The translations under genes were made by a program, and so were the position numbers. A stretch of 64,000 nt of DNA from Hemicordylus capensis (taxonomy: Eukaryota > Chordata > Lepidosauria > Squamata > Cordylidae), in contig NC_069657.1 in assembly GCF_027244095.1 (NCBI RefSeq), positions 147,928,857 to 147,992,856 of the forward strand, given 5' to 3'. The notes under the pieces are model-generated. The model did no database searches. It was not told the origin of the DNA and saw nothing but the letters and a program-made list of their open reading frames with translations. Below, piece after piece: positions 9,374 through 20,695 of this stretch (position 1 is its first letter; every line of letters begins with the position of its first letter).

Positions 9374-12300
9374 CTGCAGGGAAGGGAAAGGTAGAAGTCT
9401 CCCATCAGAGGCTCTGCTGTGCCTAATGGGGCAGGGGTGGTGGTGGCTTCTCTTAAGCCCTCCCACGGCTGCAAAGCTCTCCTCTGTTACACTCTTCTTC
9501 CTCCTACCACCACCATATAGAGTGGCTATAGAGGAAGTCCTGATACTCAGCTCTGGTTGTCTATAATTCCATCCAATCTGCCCTGCCCCATGTGAAGTAA
9601 GCAAACAAAAACACTGAAGGAGCAGCCTGGGGCCTGTGTTAAATGAAGAAATCTCACACACACCCCACCCTGCCCATTACTGAAAGCCCCACCTAAGGGT
9701 CTGTGTTTTTAAGAAAAACGACAGATGCCGGGTTTTCCATAATAACCATGAAGACTAGAGACTTCCCCCTTTTAAAAAGGACGAACGCTTACATTCTTGG
9801 GGTTCTGCATTGGAGGAGATATTCCCAAATGCAAACTATGATGGCAACCATGCTGATCCCTAGACTTCCAGAACATTCCTGGACACAGCCATGTGAGCAA
9901 GGGAAGGGAAGCAGCTGTGCCACTCCTGTTTCTCTGCTGCCTACTCGACCACACAGAACTGCTGCTCTGAGGCGCTCTGTGCTTTTTATGCCCATCGTGA
10001 ACTCCACTCACCGATCATCCTCTTCAATATCCTCGCCATCCTTGGCCCAGCCGACGTCAGGCGCTGGCTCTCCACTGATGTGGGCTGTCAAATTGACTGT
10101 GCTGCCCTTCTTGGCCTTAGTGCTGTCTGGGCCTCTCTCGATTTTTGCAGGCACTGTGAGGGAGAGGCAGAGAAGGTAAGACCAGGACACAACTCCTGTC
10201 TTGGTCATCTTCTGCCTAAGGGGAAACTCTGCTCTGGCAGCACTGTTAACCGAATGCTGGGCCGATGGGTTTTGTGACAAGTTGCTTTGTCCTGGGGCAA
10301 AAGTGATGCCCTCCTCTTAGGAAGGCACCTGGCCCTCCTCGGCTAAGGTCAGGAGGACATGGGTAAGAATAATGCCTTTGTGATCCGTTCTTCTTCCTTT
10401 GCGGTCTTCATGAAGAGCCCCATGGGAGGCAAGGGATTGTTCTAGTTGAGTTCTAGACTGCAGGCTTTAGCCTGGGTGACTTTAAGGCACCCTGTGGACT
10501 TTAGGGCACCCTGGGGTCCCTTACAGGTAATTCTTGCTGCTCCCAGAGATGTGTTGTCCTGTCTGTTTATCCAGTCTTGTTGCCTTTTCCACACACACCC
10601 CCTCCACCCATCCAATGTAAGATAGGTCTGCATGGCTAAAAATTTAGAAAGGGTTATTCTTGGGCTGTACAGAGCTGAGGTGTCTTTGGGTTTGAGTATA
10701 TCATCTTTGAGATTATCCATGCAATGTTTCTATAGTGTGGCCATGGCATCTCCTCTAGTTGCCACTTGGCTAATCCCATGGAATTGTTGAGACATCCATA
10801 TGGGGAAGGAACTCCCTGGGCTTCAGATTCAGTGCAGAAATCTACAATCAGAATCAAGGAATGCAGTTACCCACAAAAGCTACTTTGTTGAGGGTTTTGC
10901 ATAGCTTGCAGTGATGGAGACTCTGTTATAACTCTGAAGTTTCCCCAGTTGCTTTTTGGATTTGAGGATCAGCATGGAGGCAATACAGGTGCTATATGGC
11001 TTGCAGGGGTAAGGTTATCTGAACCCACCCTGACTGGGACCAGGGGCATGCCCTTCTTTGAGCTAAAGCATCCCTTTCAAAACATGGTCTGAAGGTGGTA
11101 AGTGATGTAAAACTAGACCTCTTCTGGGTGGTGGTCTCATAAGAAAGGTCCTGCTGGATCAGAACACAGGAGGCCCATCTTACCCAGCATTTTGGACCCC
11201 GGGGTCAATCTACTTTTCTTAACAGTTACGAAAGGGGATTTTGGTAGGCAAGGGTAAAAGGAGAAAAGCTACGTCTTGTCAGAGGCATGGCTTAGGTTTT
11301 CTCTACACAAGATGGGAAGCTATGAATAGCAATGGGCCGGGCTACGACTTGAAGGAGTGGAGCAGGCAGGCTCGGTTACCAAGAGGAGCCTTGCCAGAAT
11401 GGTTTGGTTGCCCAGGGGATGCCTGTGGCTATGTTTAGAAGGTGGGGAGTGGCTATGCAAGGAAGGGCAGCAGGCCCCATTACCTTCTATGAGGAGACGC
11501 GCGGAGTCGAAACACTCTCCAAAGGGGTTCTTCACAGAGATGGTGTACTTGCCCAGGTCAGGGAGGCCAGCGTCACGTACCACCAGGGCTACTATGTCAG
11601 GGTCCTCAAAGATGTAACGGTACTTAGGCCCATCCTTGAGCTCTGCGCCATCTTTGGACCAGCGGATAAAGGGATCAGGGAAGGCACTGATGCGGCATTC
11701 TAGTTTGGCTGCGCTCCCCTCCATCAACACCAGATCCTTGAGGTTCTGCAACACCCGTGGGGGGCCCTTCTCTCTCATTTCCTTGCGGGACCTAGGAGTG
11801 GAGAGAAGGAGCGTAGGCAGCAGGCATTCAAGACTCTTCTTGGGATGCTACAACATTCCCCCCTCGTAACTGAGAACAACTGCAGTCTGGCCTTACCTCT
11901 ATCGGTACCCAAGGTCAGAGCACAAAGAAAGATCAGGGGCAAAGCAGGTGGTGATGACAGCATTACTGGGTGAAACAGCCACATGGGGCACAATTTTGCA
12001 ACCCACTTTTAAGACGAAGGGATGTGTATGATTTGGAATGGCCACCCCACTTGCCTGTCTGTCAAAAGTCAACTTTGCCAAGGTGCAAAAAGTCAACTTT
12101 GTAAGATAATTGATTAACAATATTTACACAGTACACCTTCTAACGGATATCCATACTATCAAAGTCGGCTGACTGGGAAAATCAGATAACCTCTTTCTGC
12201 TCTGCTCCCCTTCCTTCCCACACCACAGAACAGAGACTGATAAAAGTATAAAAGGGGAAAGTACCCATGAGGAAAGGATGATAATTGCCTTGGATTCCTC

Positions 12301-13414
12301 TTTTGCTTGCTTAGACTGAATGGCTTAGTTTGTTCACCTTCTGCAAATAATTCCAAGGCAAGTGGGAATGGTCAGCAATTAAGGTGGGCACTTAGTTGGC
12401 AGTGTGGTTGAGCAGAGGGACCGGGGTGTGACCAAGCATGCAATTAAGTTCAAGGATCCACGGGGGATGCTGAACAAAAACAACAACAATTTATATACTG
12501 CTTTTCAACAAAAGTTTCCAAAGTGGTTTACATAGAGAAACAACAAATAAAACAAATAAGTAAATAAGATGGCTCCCTGTCCGCAAAGGGTTCACAGTCT
12601 AAAAAGAAACATAAGACAGACACCAGCAACAGTCCCTGGAGGTATTGTGCTGGGGGTGGATAGGGCCAGTTATTTCCCCCCTGCTAAATAAAGAGACTCA
12701 CCACGTTAAAAAGGTCTCCCTTTGCCCAGTTAGCAGGAGTTAACACTAACTGGGGGAAAGGGAGGAACACCTCTTTCCCCATCCATGTATTTTACTGTGA
12801 CATAAATGCTTTTGGAATCTGCATGCAAACAACTTCCAGATCCTGATTAATCTTCTGGGCTGGAAGGAAACTGCAGAGTCCAGACCTCCAGTCCCCATAC
12901 CTGCCAGAGAACTGCCCACTGACTACATCCCTAAAGCCACTCCTTTGCGGCCCGATCTGGCTTCCAGACAGGGATGGCCCTTCCATGAGGCAAGGTGAGG
13001 CAGTCGGCTCAGGTGGCAGATTACTGGGCCTCCAGCAAGGCAGCAAGATGCACCCCCCATTGACCCCATTGGTCTTGGGGGCCCATCTGGCCCCTGCACA
13101 CTTTTCAAAAAGCACCTCTTCTCACACTCCTTGCAAAGCCTGCAAGAGGCATGAGGTGAGAAGAGGAGGCTGCAGGCAACTTTCCCCTGCCCATTGATTC
13201 CTCCTCCCACCTGGCATTGTGAACCACCCAAGGACTTCTGTATGAGACGGTATAGAGATGCACTAAATAAATACATAAAATACTTGCTCCCTCACCTGTG
13301 CCCACGGTAGGAGGCCTGGATGCGAATAGCAGCATTTTGCACCTGAGGGTCATTAATGTCCAAGGTGAAGCCTGCTGGGGGAGGGGCTGGCTTCTTGGGA
13401 GCAGCTTTTGACAT
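9235..13414 (-). CDS. SPEGNB: SPEGNB, complete coding region (4 exons, 235 aa)
   Basis: SPEGNB is a small IQ- and Ig-domain protein named for its position beside SPEG; its biochemical role is largely unknown. Four exons (13296-13414, 11484-11791, 10012-10153, 9235-9373) total 708 nt, giving 235 residues and a TGA, about the length of the mammalian protein. Residues 1-40 begin MSKAAPKKP and carry an IQ-like motif, AAIRIQASYRGHR. An Ig module follows, with GSAAKLECRI, FIRWSKDG and a strand F that reads LGKYTISVKN without the usual Cys. A second Ig-like module runs from VPAKIERGPD through GWAKDGEDIEEDD to AGKYEVFVENSLG and ends RLDVV; it too lacks the strand F Cys. All splice phases agree. The start codon sits directly after a splice acceptor, which implies a non-coding first exon. 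Confidence 0.96.
10012..10153 (-). CDS. SPEGNB: SPEGNB coding exon 3 (second Ig, first half)
   Basis: 142 nt encode VPAKIERGPDSTKAKKGST, VNLTAHISGEPAPDVGWAKD and GEDIEEDD, then two bases of Arg. The strand C Trp is present; the strand B Cys position reads Leu-Thr-Ala, so the usual disulfide-type core pair is missing. Confidence 0.95.
10154..11483 (-). other. SPEGNB intron, no element recognised
   Basis: The intron is bounded by a GTAATG donor and a CTCACAG acceptor. No family of mobile element could be named inside. Confidence 0.5.
11484..11791 (-). CDS. SPEGNB: SPEGNB coding exon 2 (first Ig domain)
   Basis: 308 nt encode SRKEMREKGPPRVLQNLKDL, then a whole I-set Ig module with LECRISAFPDPFIRWSKDG, GPKYRYIFEDPD and LGKYTISVKNPFGE. 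The exon runs from a CTCCTAG acceptor to a GTAATG donor. Confidence 0.96.
12490..12741 (-). repeat. 260-bp interspersed repeat (copy 1)
   Basis: It has the blocks GGCTCCCTGTCC, GACAGACACCAGCAACAGTC, GGATAGGGCCAGTTA and AAATAAAGAGACTCACCACG. Read on the other strand, full copies end in a GTAAACCACCCTGAGCC-like motif and a short A/T microsatellite, as LINE 3' ends and their SINEs do. Other copies lie at 48899, 52149, 56052 and 61929. Lies in a SPEGNB intron. Confidence 0.75.
12968..13200 (+). mobile_element. MITE, GGGCGGCCCTT family (degenerate)
   Basis: It starts CAGGGATGGCCCTTCCATG then AGGCAAGGTGAGGCAG, as in the inverted copy at 5624-5966. The far end is unclear. Confidence 0.5.
13296..13414 (-). 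CDS. SPEGNB: SPEGNB coding exon 1 (IQ motif)
   Basis: 119 nt encode a Pro/Lys-rich start, FTLDINDPQVQNAAIRIQAS and YRGH, then two bases of Arg. IQ motifs of the form IQxxxRGxxxR bind calmodulin or light chains. The ATG abuts a TTCTTCCAG acceptor; the donor is AG/GTGAGG. Confidence 0.95.
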
Positions 13415-13809
13415 CTGGAAGAACAACAGGCTGGGCATCAGAAAGAGAAAAGCCCTACACATCAATGCAGCTGACCCCTGCCACCCTCACATGAGACTCC
13501 CAATGTCCATCTCAGGAAGATATGGGCATCTCCAATCTGCTTGCCCTGTGAAGCACAAAGATGCCTCAGCGAGTTCCATCCCTCACTCTTCCAGAAACTT
13601 CCAAGGCAAATCATTCCAGACCCCTGAGAGTAAGGAGCATAAATTGTTTCCCCCTCATTACTGCAAACCCTGGTTTAGCCAACCCTCAGACAGAGTTGCC
13701 AGGTGTCCCCTTGAACTGTTGGGCATCTTTAGCAGCTGTACCATCGTGTCCACATCAGACGGAGGGTTCTAAGGTCCCTGTCTCTGTTCACAAGGCAGAG
13801 GTCTCTTAC

Positions 13810-13850
13810 CGTGGATAGCACCCGTGCAGCTCCGCTGTAATGGAGAAGGC
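13810..13850 (-). other. SPEGNB: Predicted SPEGNB non-coding first exon
   Basis: On the minus strand a TATA box is followed about 30 nt later by a short stretch that ends in CCACG/GTAAGAGAC, a strong splice donor at 13801-13809. It would join to the acceptor just before the SPEGNB ATG, across an intron of about 395 nt. The transcription start near 13850 is inferred from TATA spacing. Confidence 0.6.
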
Positions 13851-13871
13851 CACAAGCCCCTCATCCCGCCC

Positions 13872-14011
13872 AAATTTATATCTATGGAGGGGAGAAGTCA
13901 GGTCTGTTCATGCCCCCAGCTGCATTCCTGCCTGGACGTCTCCTTCTTTGGCATAGGGGTGGGGGCTGTGCCCCCTGGCCAGGCGGGAATCCTGGACACT
14001 CCCTTATATAG
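13872..14011 (-). promoter_or_regulatory. SPEGNB: Predicted SPEGNB promoter (TATA, M-CAT, E-box, CArG-like)
   Basis: A minus-strand TATAAA lies at 13875-13880. Upstream of it are a CAGCTG E-box (13917-13922, myogenic bHLH type), an M-CAT core CATTCCT on the plus strand (13923-13929, TEAD type) and a CArG-like CTATATAAGG on the minus strand (14002-14011, one base off CCW6GG; SRF type). Adjacent E-box and M-CAT sites are known in striated-muscle promoters. Each motif alone is common, so the weight comes from their clustering beside the predicted first exon. Confidence 0.55.
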
Positions 14012-14252
14012 CCTGTTGCCAGGTACCTATGAGAATTGGGGCTGCGCTGATTGCAGCTCAGTGCTGTGTAATCACATTGACCAGCCCAGAGGGACCAAGA
14101 TGGAGCAGCTGCACCATTCCTGCCCTCTGGCCGAGAGACAGAGACGGGGGAGTGGCAGGCCAAGCCTTCCTTGTTGGGTTGCTACCAAAACATGCTGCTG
14201 CCTTGGAAGGATCTGGAAGGATCAAGGGGGAGGGGGAGTGAAGGAGTATGGC

Positions 14253-14288
14253 TGTGTGTGTGTGTGCGTGCGCGTGCGCACGCGTGCA
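14253..14288 (+). repeat. (TG)n/(CG) alternating tract
   Basis: Alternating purine-pyrimidine run of TG, then CG-rich units, a potential Z-DNA former upstream of the SPEGNB promoter. Confidence 0.7.
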
Positions 14289-14335
14289 TGACATCAGGAG
14301 GATTAAAGGATAACCAAACAGTTGGTGAGAGAACC

Positions 14336-14947
14336 CAGGGGTGTAGGGAGCTTTGTGGGGGTCAGGGGACAAGGTCTGACCGGTAGCTCCCGTGCCTTCT
14401 GGGTGTTCTTGCGCATGCGCAAAACACGCATGCACCCCAAGCCACGGCCCCTGCATTTGATGTCAGATGCAAGGGGGCGGGACCAGTGCCAAGAACAGGG
14501 CTGTCACAGCCTCAGCGTAGTTTCATTTCCCCTGTCAGTGGTTGGTGGAATTGCTGAAAGTGAGCTCCTTTCCCTGGAAAGGAGCTCCCTTTCAATGATT
14601 CCACCAACTGCTGACAGGGGAAATGAGGAACTGAAACTATGTCAAGATTGTGAAAGCCCCGTTCTCTGCACTGGCCCTGCCCCCTTGCCTCTGACATCAG
14701 ACGCCGAGGAGAGACCATTGCATGGGGTGGGGGGAGAGAGGAGACTCCATTCCTCCCCAGCCAGCATAAAACACTGGCTGGAGAGGAGAGGGTTGTGCCT
14801 CATGCTCCCAGCCGGCGAGTGCTTCGCTCACTGGCTGGGTGTTAGAGGTGGCAAGGAGGAGGGGTGCTCCATCTAATGATGAGCAGGAGCCTTGCAGGGG
14901 CCTGGGAACAATTGTCCCCTCCTTGCTCAATTGTCGCTATGCCCCTG
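14336..14947. mobile_element. hAT-type element with 120-bp palindromic core
   Basis: The ends are CAGGGGTGTAG and GCTATGCCCCTG. Flanking 8-mers AGAGAACC and TGAGAATC match at 6 of 8. The core 14457-14697 is a hairpin with arms of about 120 bp, centred on GAGCTCCTTTCC/GGAAAGGAGCTC near 14575. Confidence 0.75.
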
Positions 14948-15937
14948 TGAGAATCGGAGCTTTCCTCAAAGATGCAAGACAAACTGTACAAACACGCCAT
15001 TAACCGAGCAAGCAGCCAGTGCAAAATATGCCTCCACATCTACATGCTGATCATCAGCACTCTCCACAATGCACCATTTCAGTAGTTATGATAAACGTCT
15101 TAACAAGTGACTTTAACACACTTTGACACACCAGATCTTTCAGTTGTATAGTGGTGGGTGAAACCAAGCAGATTACAGAGTGATTCATGGAAGTTTGGGT
15201 ATGCACAAAAATGCTCCATGTGTGTTTATTTCATGCATGTGTATGAACGCCACCTTGTAAGATGCATCTTGCCAAGGTGGCTACCAACATTTAAAATCCC
15301 AGTAAAAACAACCATAGTAAAATATGCACTCAGATTGAAAACAGCGAGTATTGCAATAAACCATCTACAGCAAGCGAGATTAAGGGTCCTACAAAAGAAC
15401 ACTGTATTCAGCAGATGCCTAAATGTTGGCAAACAGGAAGCTTGACTGATATATTCAGGGAGATTGCTCCACAACTGTGATGCCATTGAATCCAAACCTT
15501 ATTGGATTTCAAAAATAAAGCATGGGGTATGAAAACATTGGGCTTTTTATGGCAGTCCATATGCCAGTTCACTCAACCAAATAGGCATTTTGAACATGTA
15601 GCTTGAATGAATCCAAGCAGAATTCAGCACACGATGAGTGAAAACCCATGAAATGATGCACCATGCATCTAACTTGTAACTCAACCCACAATAAACTGTG
15701 TTGTCATAAAAGTACCATGAGAAGACTAAAATGGGTGGCTTAGTGAATGTGGACTGGTTTGAAGACTGGACACAAGGGTGTCATCTTTTTCTTACTGGTC
15801 CCACTCCTGTGCTTTTAAAAATAAAAAACACACTAAAATTCAGCAAGTGTAGCTTTTCTTGACATAATGGTAAAATGATGGGGGAAAGTTCACTTGCTTA
15901 ACCTCTGTGGTGTCAGGCTACTTTTCTTTTTGTACAG
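14948..15937. other. Intergenic, nothing recognised
   Basis: A+T-rich single-copy-looking DNA with no exon or named repeat. Confidence 0.4.
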
Positions 15938-16362
15938 GAACAGGGCAAGGCTGGCCCATCCACTAGGCAATCTAGACAGTCGTCTAGGACGTCAAGCGGG
16001 GAGGGGCACCAACGGCCTGCGTCATGTGCTGCCCCATGAATCGAAAGTATAGTCCATGGGCATTTGTGTGCTGCCCCACCATTAATGGCCACAGCAACAA
16101 AGAGGCAAGGAGAGCATTCAGCAGGGGTAGAGGGCGCTGCTGCCACCCATCTTCATCACCCGCGCGAGCACCTCCCATCGTCTGGGCAACTGGGCAGGTG
16201 AGTGAGCGAGTGGGTGCTCCCCATTCCTGTCACATGCCCAGTTAGTTTCCTAGCTGGCTGCCTCTGGCCACAGTGCATTATAATGGACATTGTAAAAGGA
16301 GACAGGGTGCCAAAGTCAGGCTTTGCTTGGGGCACAAAAAATCCTTGGGCTGGCCCTGGAGC
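15938..16362. mobile_element. Degenerate MITE, GGCTGGCCC family
   Basis: The left end has AAGGCTGGCCCATCC and the right end has CCTTGGGCTGGCCCTG. G+C-rich interior without coding support. No clean target duplication. Confidence 0.45.
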
Positions 16363-16595
16363 AGGGTCAATAAATAGTTGGCAAACCTAACTGGGCCTGT
16401 GCTGTGGGAATTAGGTGACCCAGTTCATCATGTACAGAGCTCTGCATAGATTTCTTCAACTCACGTTCTGAATATGCCAATTTGGTCATGTGGCCTGTAA
16501 GCAGTTCTTATAACTCTCATCACTAAGATGTTCAAGGGCTGGACTGAATGTCTTAGTGAAGATTCTGTAACAAAAGTCCCTCTGCTATTCAAATA

Positions 16596-16790
16596 TTGAT
16601 GTATTTCAAGGGAAGATTTTTCCCCACAAGTGCAATCCCACCAGCTCGTCTGTTGGCTACTCAGGGACGGGCCTTCTCCGTTGCTGCCACGAGGCTTTGG
16701 AATGTGCTCCCTGTTGAAATAAGAGCTTCTTCATCCCTCACAACTTTTAAAAAGTCATTTAAGATAAATTTGTTCACCTAGACTTTTAAT
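16596..16790 (+). mobile_element. L2-type LINE fragment (ORF2 C-terminus)
   Basis: A plus-strand frame carries RAFSVAATRLWNVLPVEIRA followed by SSSLTTFKKSFKINLF and a stop. That is the C-terminal signature of L2/Rex-type LINE ORF2. It is truncated at the 5' side and meets an oppositely oriented L2 fragment at about 16795. Confidence 0.7.
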
Positions 16791-16795
16791 TAGAT

Positions 16796-18530
16796 TTATT
16801 GAATCCCTGTGTCACTTCCCTGGCAAAGGTCATCTATCACGCCAACAAAGGCCACCTCAACTCCATAGCCCTCCCTAAAGCTAGTTTGAAATGGGTCAAG
16901 ACAACCAGTTTCCTCCAAGACTGCTTGGAGATGGTCAGCCAGCACCCATTCAATCATCTTACTCAACCATGGGAGGTTGAAGACTGGCCTATAATTATCC
17001 ATCACCAGGAGATCCAGAGAGCAGGCTTCTTAAGAAGAGGTCTAACCATTGCCTCCTTCAAACAAGGTGGCATTCTGCCCTCCTTCAGCAAGGTATTAAT
17101 AATATCAACTAGGCCAGCTCCAACAACCTCCCTGCAAGATTATATCAGCCATTTCGGGCAAGGATCCAAAGAACAGGTGATAGGCCGTTCTGCTCCAAGC
17201 AGCTTGTCCACATCCTCAGGAGTCACAAACTGAAACTGATCCAATCTAATCTTGCAAGAGGCATTGCTGGACACCTCCCTAACTGGCCCTGCAGAAATAT
17301 TGGAGTCCAGATCAGCCCGAATGTGAGAGATTTTATCTGCAAAGACTGAATGCATCACAGTGAGACATTGTTTCCAGAAGCAGATTTGAAACAGGTTTGA
17401 GTTAAACGACCAACAATCCAGAACAGCTCTGCTGAACAAAAACTTGCAGATGCAATACACACAGAATAAAATTGCTTCCTTGCTGCACGTATTGCCACTG
17501 CATAGGCCTTCAAATGGACTCTATGCTGTGTCTTATCCAATTCAAGATGGGTTCTCCTCTGTTTGTGCTCCAGTCACCTACCTGCAGCTCTCGTAGCTCT
17601 TCCGTATACCATGAAGCTAATTTTGAAGTGGGTCGGAGAGGACACTTAGGAGCGATCATGTCTACTGCCCTGGTAAGTTCCCTGTTCCAGGTAGCCACCA
17701 GGGCATCAACAGAATCACCGGCAGAACCAACTCCAAAACTCTCCTTTGGAATCCTACTGGATCCAACAGCCTTCCTGGGTGGGCCATTGTAATGGGTCTA
17801 CCACCCCTGCCGGCGCCAGATATGTCTGTGAGACCAACCTTAACCAGGAAATGGTCCATCCATGACAATGGGGAAACTACAGGAAACTCCACCCACAGAA
17901 CACTTTCCTGATCCGAGCAAAAATCAAAATTCAGCACGTGACCCGCAACGTGTGTAGGTCCTAGGACTAATTGGGATAGGCCCATAGTTGTCATGGCTGC
18001 TATGAACTCCTGAATAGCACCAGACAAGCCAGTCCCAAATTGGATATTGAAATTACCCAGCATCAAAAGCCTGGGCGACTCCAACACCAATTCAGCAACC
18101 AGCTCTGCCAGTTCGGTTAGGGAGTCTGTTAGGCAGCGGGATGGATGCTACACCAACAGAAATCCCCAATCTATTCCAAGTCTCCAACCTAACATATACA
18201 CACTTAATATAAGGCAATTCTCTCACAGGGATCCTGTTAAGAGAGATGTTATTCTTATGGATCACAGCCACCCCACACACACCCCGCCCACTTCCTCTAA
18301 TCTACTCAGCAGCAGAGTACTCTGGGGGAAGAAGTTCGGCCCACACAGGACCACTATCCTCCCCCAACCTGGTCTCAGTTATACAAAGCAGGTCGGCTAC
18401 TTCATCCATGATCAAATCATGGATTATTTTGATTTTATTTTGAACCAACCTTATTTTGAACCATTACAAAGGAGCATGGTTAGGTTCAGTGGGGAGCTGG
18501 AACTACTCCCCGAGGCCTGAGAGTTGACAG
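16796..18530 (-). mobile_element. L2-type LINE fragment (endonuclease plus start of RT)
   Basis: On the minus strand, in order: APE endonuclease pieces (LLMLGNFNIQFG, GLSQLVLGPTHVAGH, SPLSWMDHFLV), a linker, and the start of reverse transcriptase (NYRPVFNLPWLSKMIE, LDPFQTSFREGYG). Frames are interrupted by several stops and shifts, so the copy is dead. The catalytic core of RT and everything after it is missing on this strand. Confidence 0.8.
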
Positions 18531-18539
18531 TGCAACAAA

Positions 18540-19309
18540 CCCTGTTAACTCTGGAAGGGAAAACAGTAACTAAATTATTGGACTCTTTCCCCTGCAATGG
18601 CATGCTGGCCTGCCAATGCCCAATCCTCTCCTAATGCCAGGTTAAGGCCCTGAGACTGAGAGCTCTTGTACTTGCGACACAGGAGGGATAATTTCACTAG
18701 CAGTACTTTCCCTACACAGTGTTCCTGTGATGGGAAAAGCTATACCAGCTAGAATTCTCCTTGTCATGGCACTGTGGGCTAGTCCAGGTTGGTGCCGCTC
18801 ACAGTTCTGTCGTCCATACAGTCCAATAACAATCACTGGAACTTTCCTCATTCCTGTTAATGGGCTGTTAACCATCTGTCATTTATTTCACAAGAGAGCT
18901 CTTTGCAAATTTGCAGATTTGTTCTTTGACAATCAAACACGACTCAATATGCTGCTTCCGTGACAACCTAGTTTGACCCTAAATTAAACCACTTTGGGGA
19001 ACTGTGGTTTGTTCAGTGGCTTAAGTGCATAGGGCCAACCTCAGTCTAAAAATGTAAAATACTCCACATAATGGTCTGGGAATAGCTGTATATTTCATCA
19101 CTAATGACAACACTGTCTAAAGGTGACAGCGGCATTTCTATAATCAAATTTCTCACAATGCCCACAATGAATGTTGTGAATTGAATGAAGTGACATATCC
19201 AGCAAAAAAACAACTCAGTGTCAATGTTTGGAGTCACATTTTTGAGCATGAAGGGAGAAGTCACTCATTCCCAATGGCAAAATCTAGTGCTGAAGTATGT
19301 GATATTGAG
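18540..19309. other. Intergenic, nothing recognised
   Basis: No gene or named repeat supported. Confidence 0.4.
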
Positions 19310-19558
19310 GTCTGGGTGGCACCACAGACTTCATGGAGGATAGGTCTATCAATAGCTACTAGACTGGTGGCTATAGGCCAGCTCAAAGGCAAGATGCATC
19401 TACATACCAGTTGCAGGGGAACAACAGCAGCAGAAGAAGAGAGGGCATGCCCTCACCTCTTGCCTTCTCAGATGCATCTGGTGGGCCACTGTGGAAAATA
19501 GAATACTGGACTAGATAGGCCTTGGGCCTGATCCAGCAGGGCTGCTCTTATGTTCTAA
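19310..19558 (+). mobile_element. CR1-type LINE 3' end
   Basis: This copy has TTCATGGAGGATAGGTCTAT, GTGGGCCACTGTG, CTGGACTAGATAGGCC and GATCCAGCAGGGCTGCTC, the same 3' block as the longer LINE at 33595-35395. Strongly 5' truncated. Confidence 0.8.
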
Positions 19559-19875
19559 GGGAAAGACTCCTGTATTATGACGGTTTTTGGATTTTGCAGC
19601 TGCCTGTTTTAGAGAAATTCAGAGATATTGGGTCTGGAAACCACATCTTGCTTGATTAGCCTAGCTTTCTGTCCTGGTCCATATTAGTTTGGACAATTCT
19701 AGGAACTTGAATGGTTTTATTGGTTATAAAATTCTGATTCACTGTGGATTTTCTTTGATAACTAGGATAAAGACATTGAACTGTATGCTGTCTTGCCTTC
19801 CTGGGTCATCTGGATAGGCTGTCTGTCTATCTGCCTTGGTACCTGCCACTCAGAAGTGAAACCACATCTCTGTCC

Positions 19876-20328
19876 TAGGGATGTGCATGAACTAGTTTGT
19901 GCACTCCCTGGAGGGTGAGGGGTATCTTTAAGGGACAGGGAAGGAGCTGCCTACCTGTCAGCCCCCACCCCATTGCTTTTCCTCCGCCAGCACTCTCCAA
20001 AATAGTGGGCGTGCTGGGCTGCAGTGTTCCTAGTTGCAGCCTGATCAGCCTCGCCATGCTCATAGCCGATGTGCATGTGCATGGCACACACACGAACGTT
20101 GGCCATGAGCGTGGTGACACTGATCGGGGCTGTCAGCAGGAACGCTGCAGCTCTGCATGCCTGCTTTTCTGGAGACTGCCGGCGGGGTGAGGGCTGACAG
20201 GTAGGCAGTGCCTTCCCTGTCCCTCAAAGCAACCCCCCACCCTTTGAACCAGTTTGAACTCCAATGGACTGAACCCATTTTTGGCGCTTCAGGAAGGGAG
20301 TATCAAACTGGTTCCATGCACATCCCTA
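19876..20328. mobile_element. Foldback hAT-type MITE (TAGGGATGTGCA)
   Basis: It starts TAGGGATGTGCATG and ends CATGCACATCCCTA. The flanks CTCTGTCC (19868-19875) and CTCTATCC (20329-20336) are a 7-of-8 target duplication. The arms are less alike than in the other copies, so it is probably older. Confidence 0.82.
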
Positions 20329-20449
20329 CTCTATCCCTGCCTGTAGTGTATCTTGTGCCTGTAGTGACAGTTTCAGGAAAAGCAGGTGCTACGATCAGGG
20401 GAGTGCATGGGGACAACTTCTGAAATGCTGATGGGATTAGATTCAGAAG

Positions 20450-20695
20450 AGGAGACATCAGTGGGCCGTGAGCTTTGCCATGCCGGGGCTTTACCTCGAA
20501 TCTCCTCCAGAAGGGAGAGCATATGTTCTCACTATAGCCGGATTCCCGCTGAGGTCAGTTCAATGTCTTTGGAAGCACCCCAGACACAAATTGGGCTTTT
20601 CCTGCTGGATTTCATCTCATTCCGGTTCATTTCCGAGTTTTTAAAAGGCTGGGTTTCAGCGAAGTTTCCTGGAAAATCTGCTGCAAGGCACTGAC
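20450..20695. mobile_element. Degenerate relative of the GGAGCATTTCC MITE
   Basis: Blocks such as GAGCATATGTTCTCAC, CCGGATT and TTGGGCTTTTC follow the order seen in the copy at 37595-37868. The termini are not recognisable. Confidence 0.4.
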
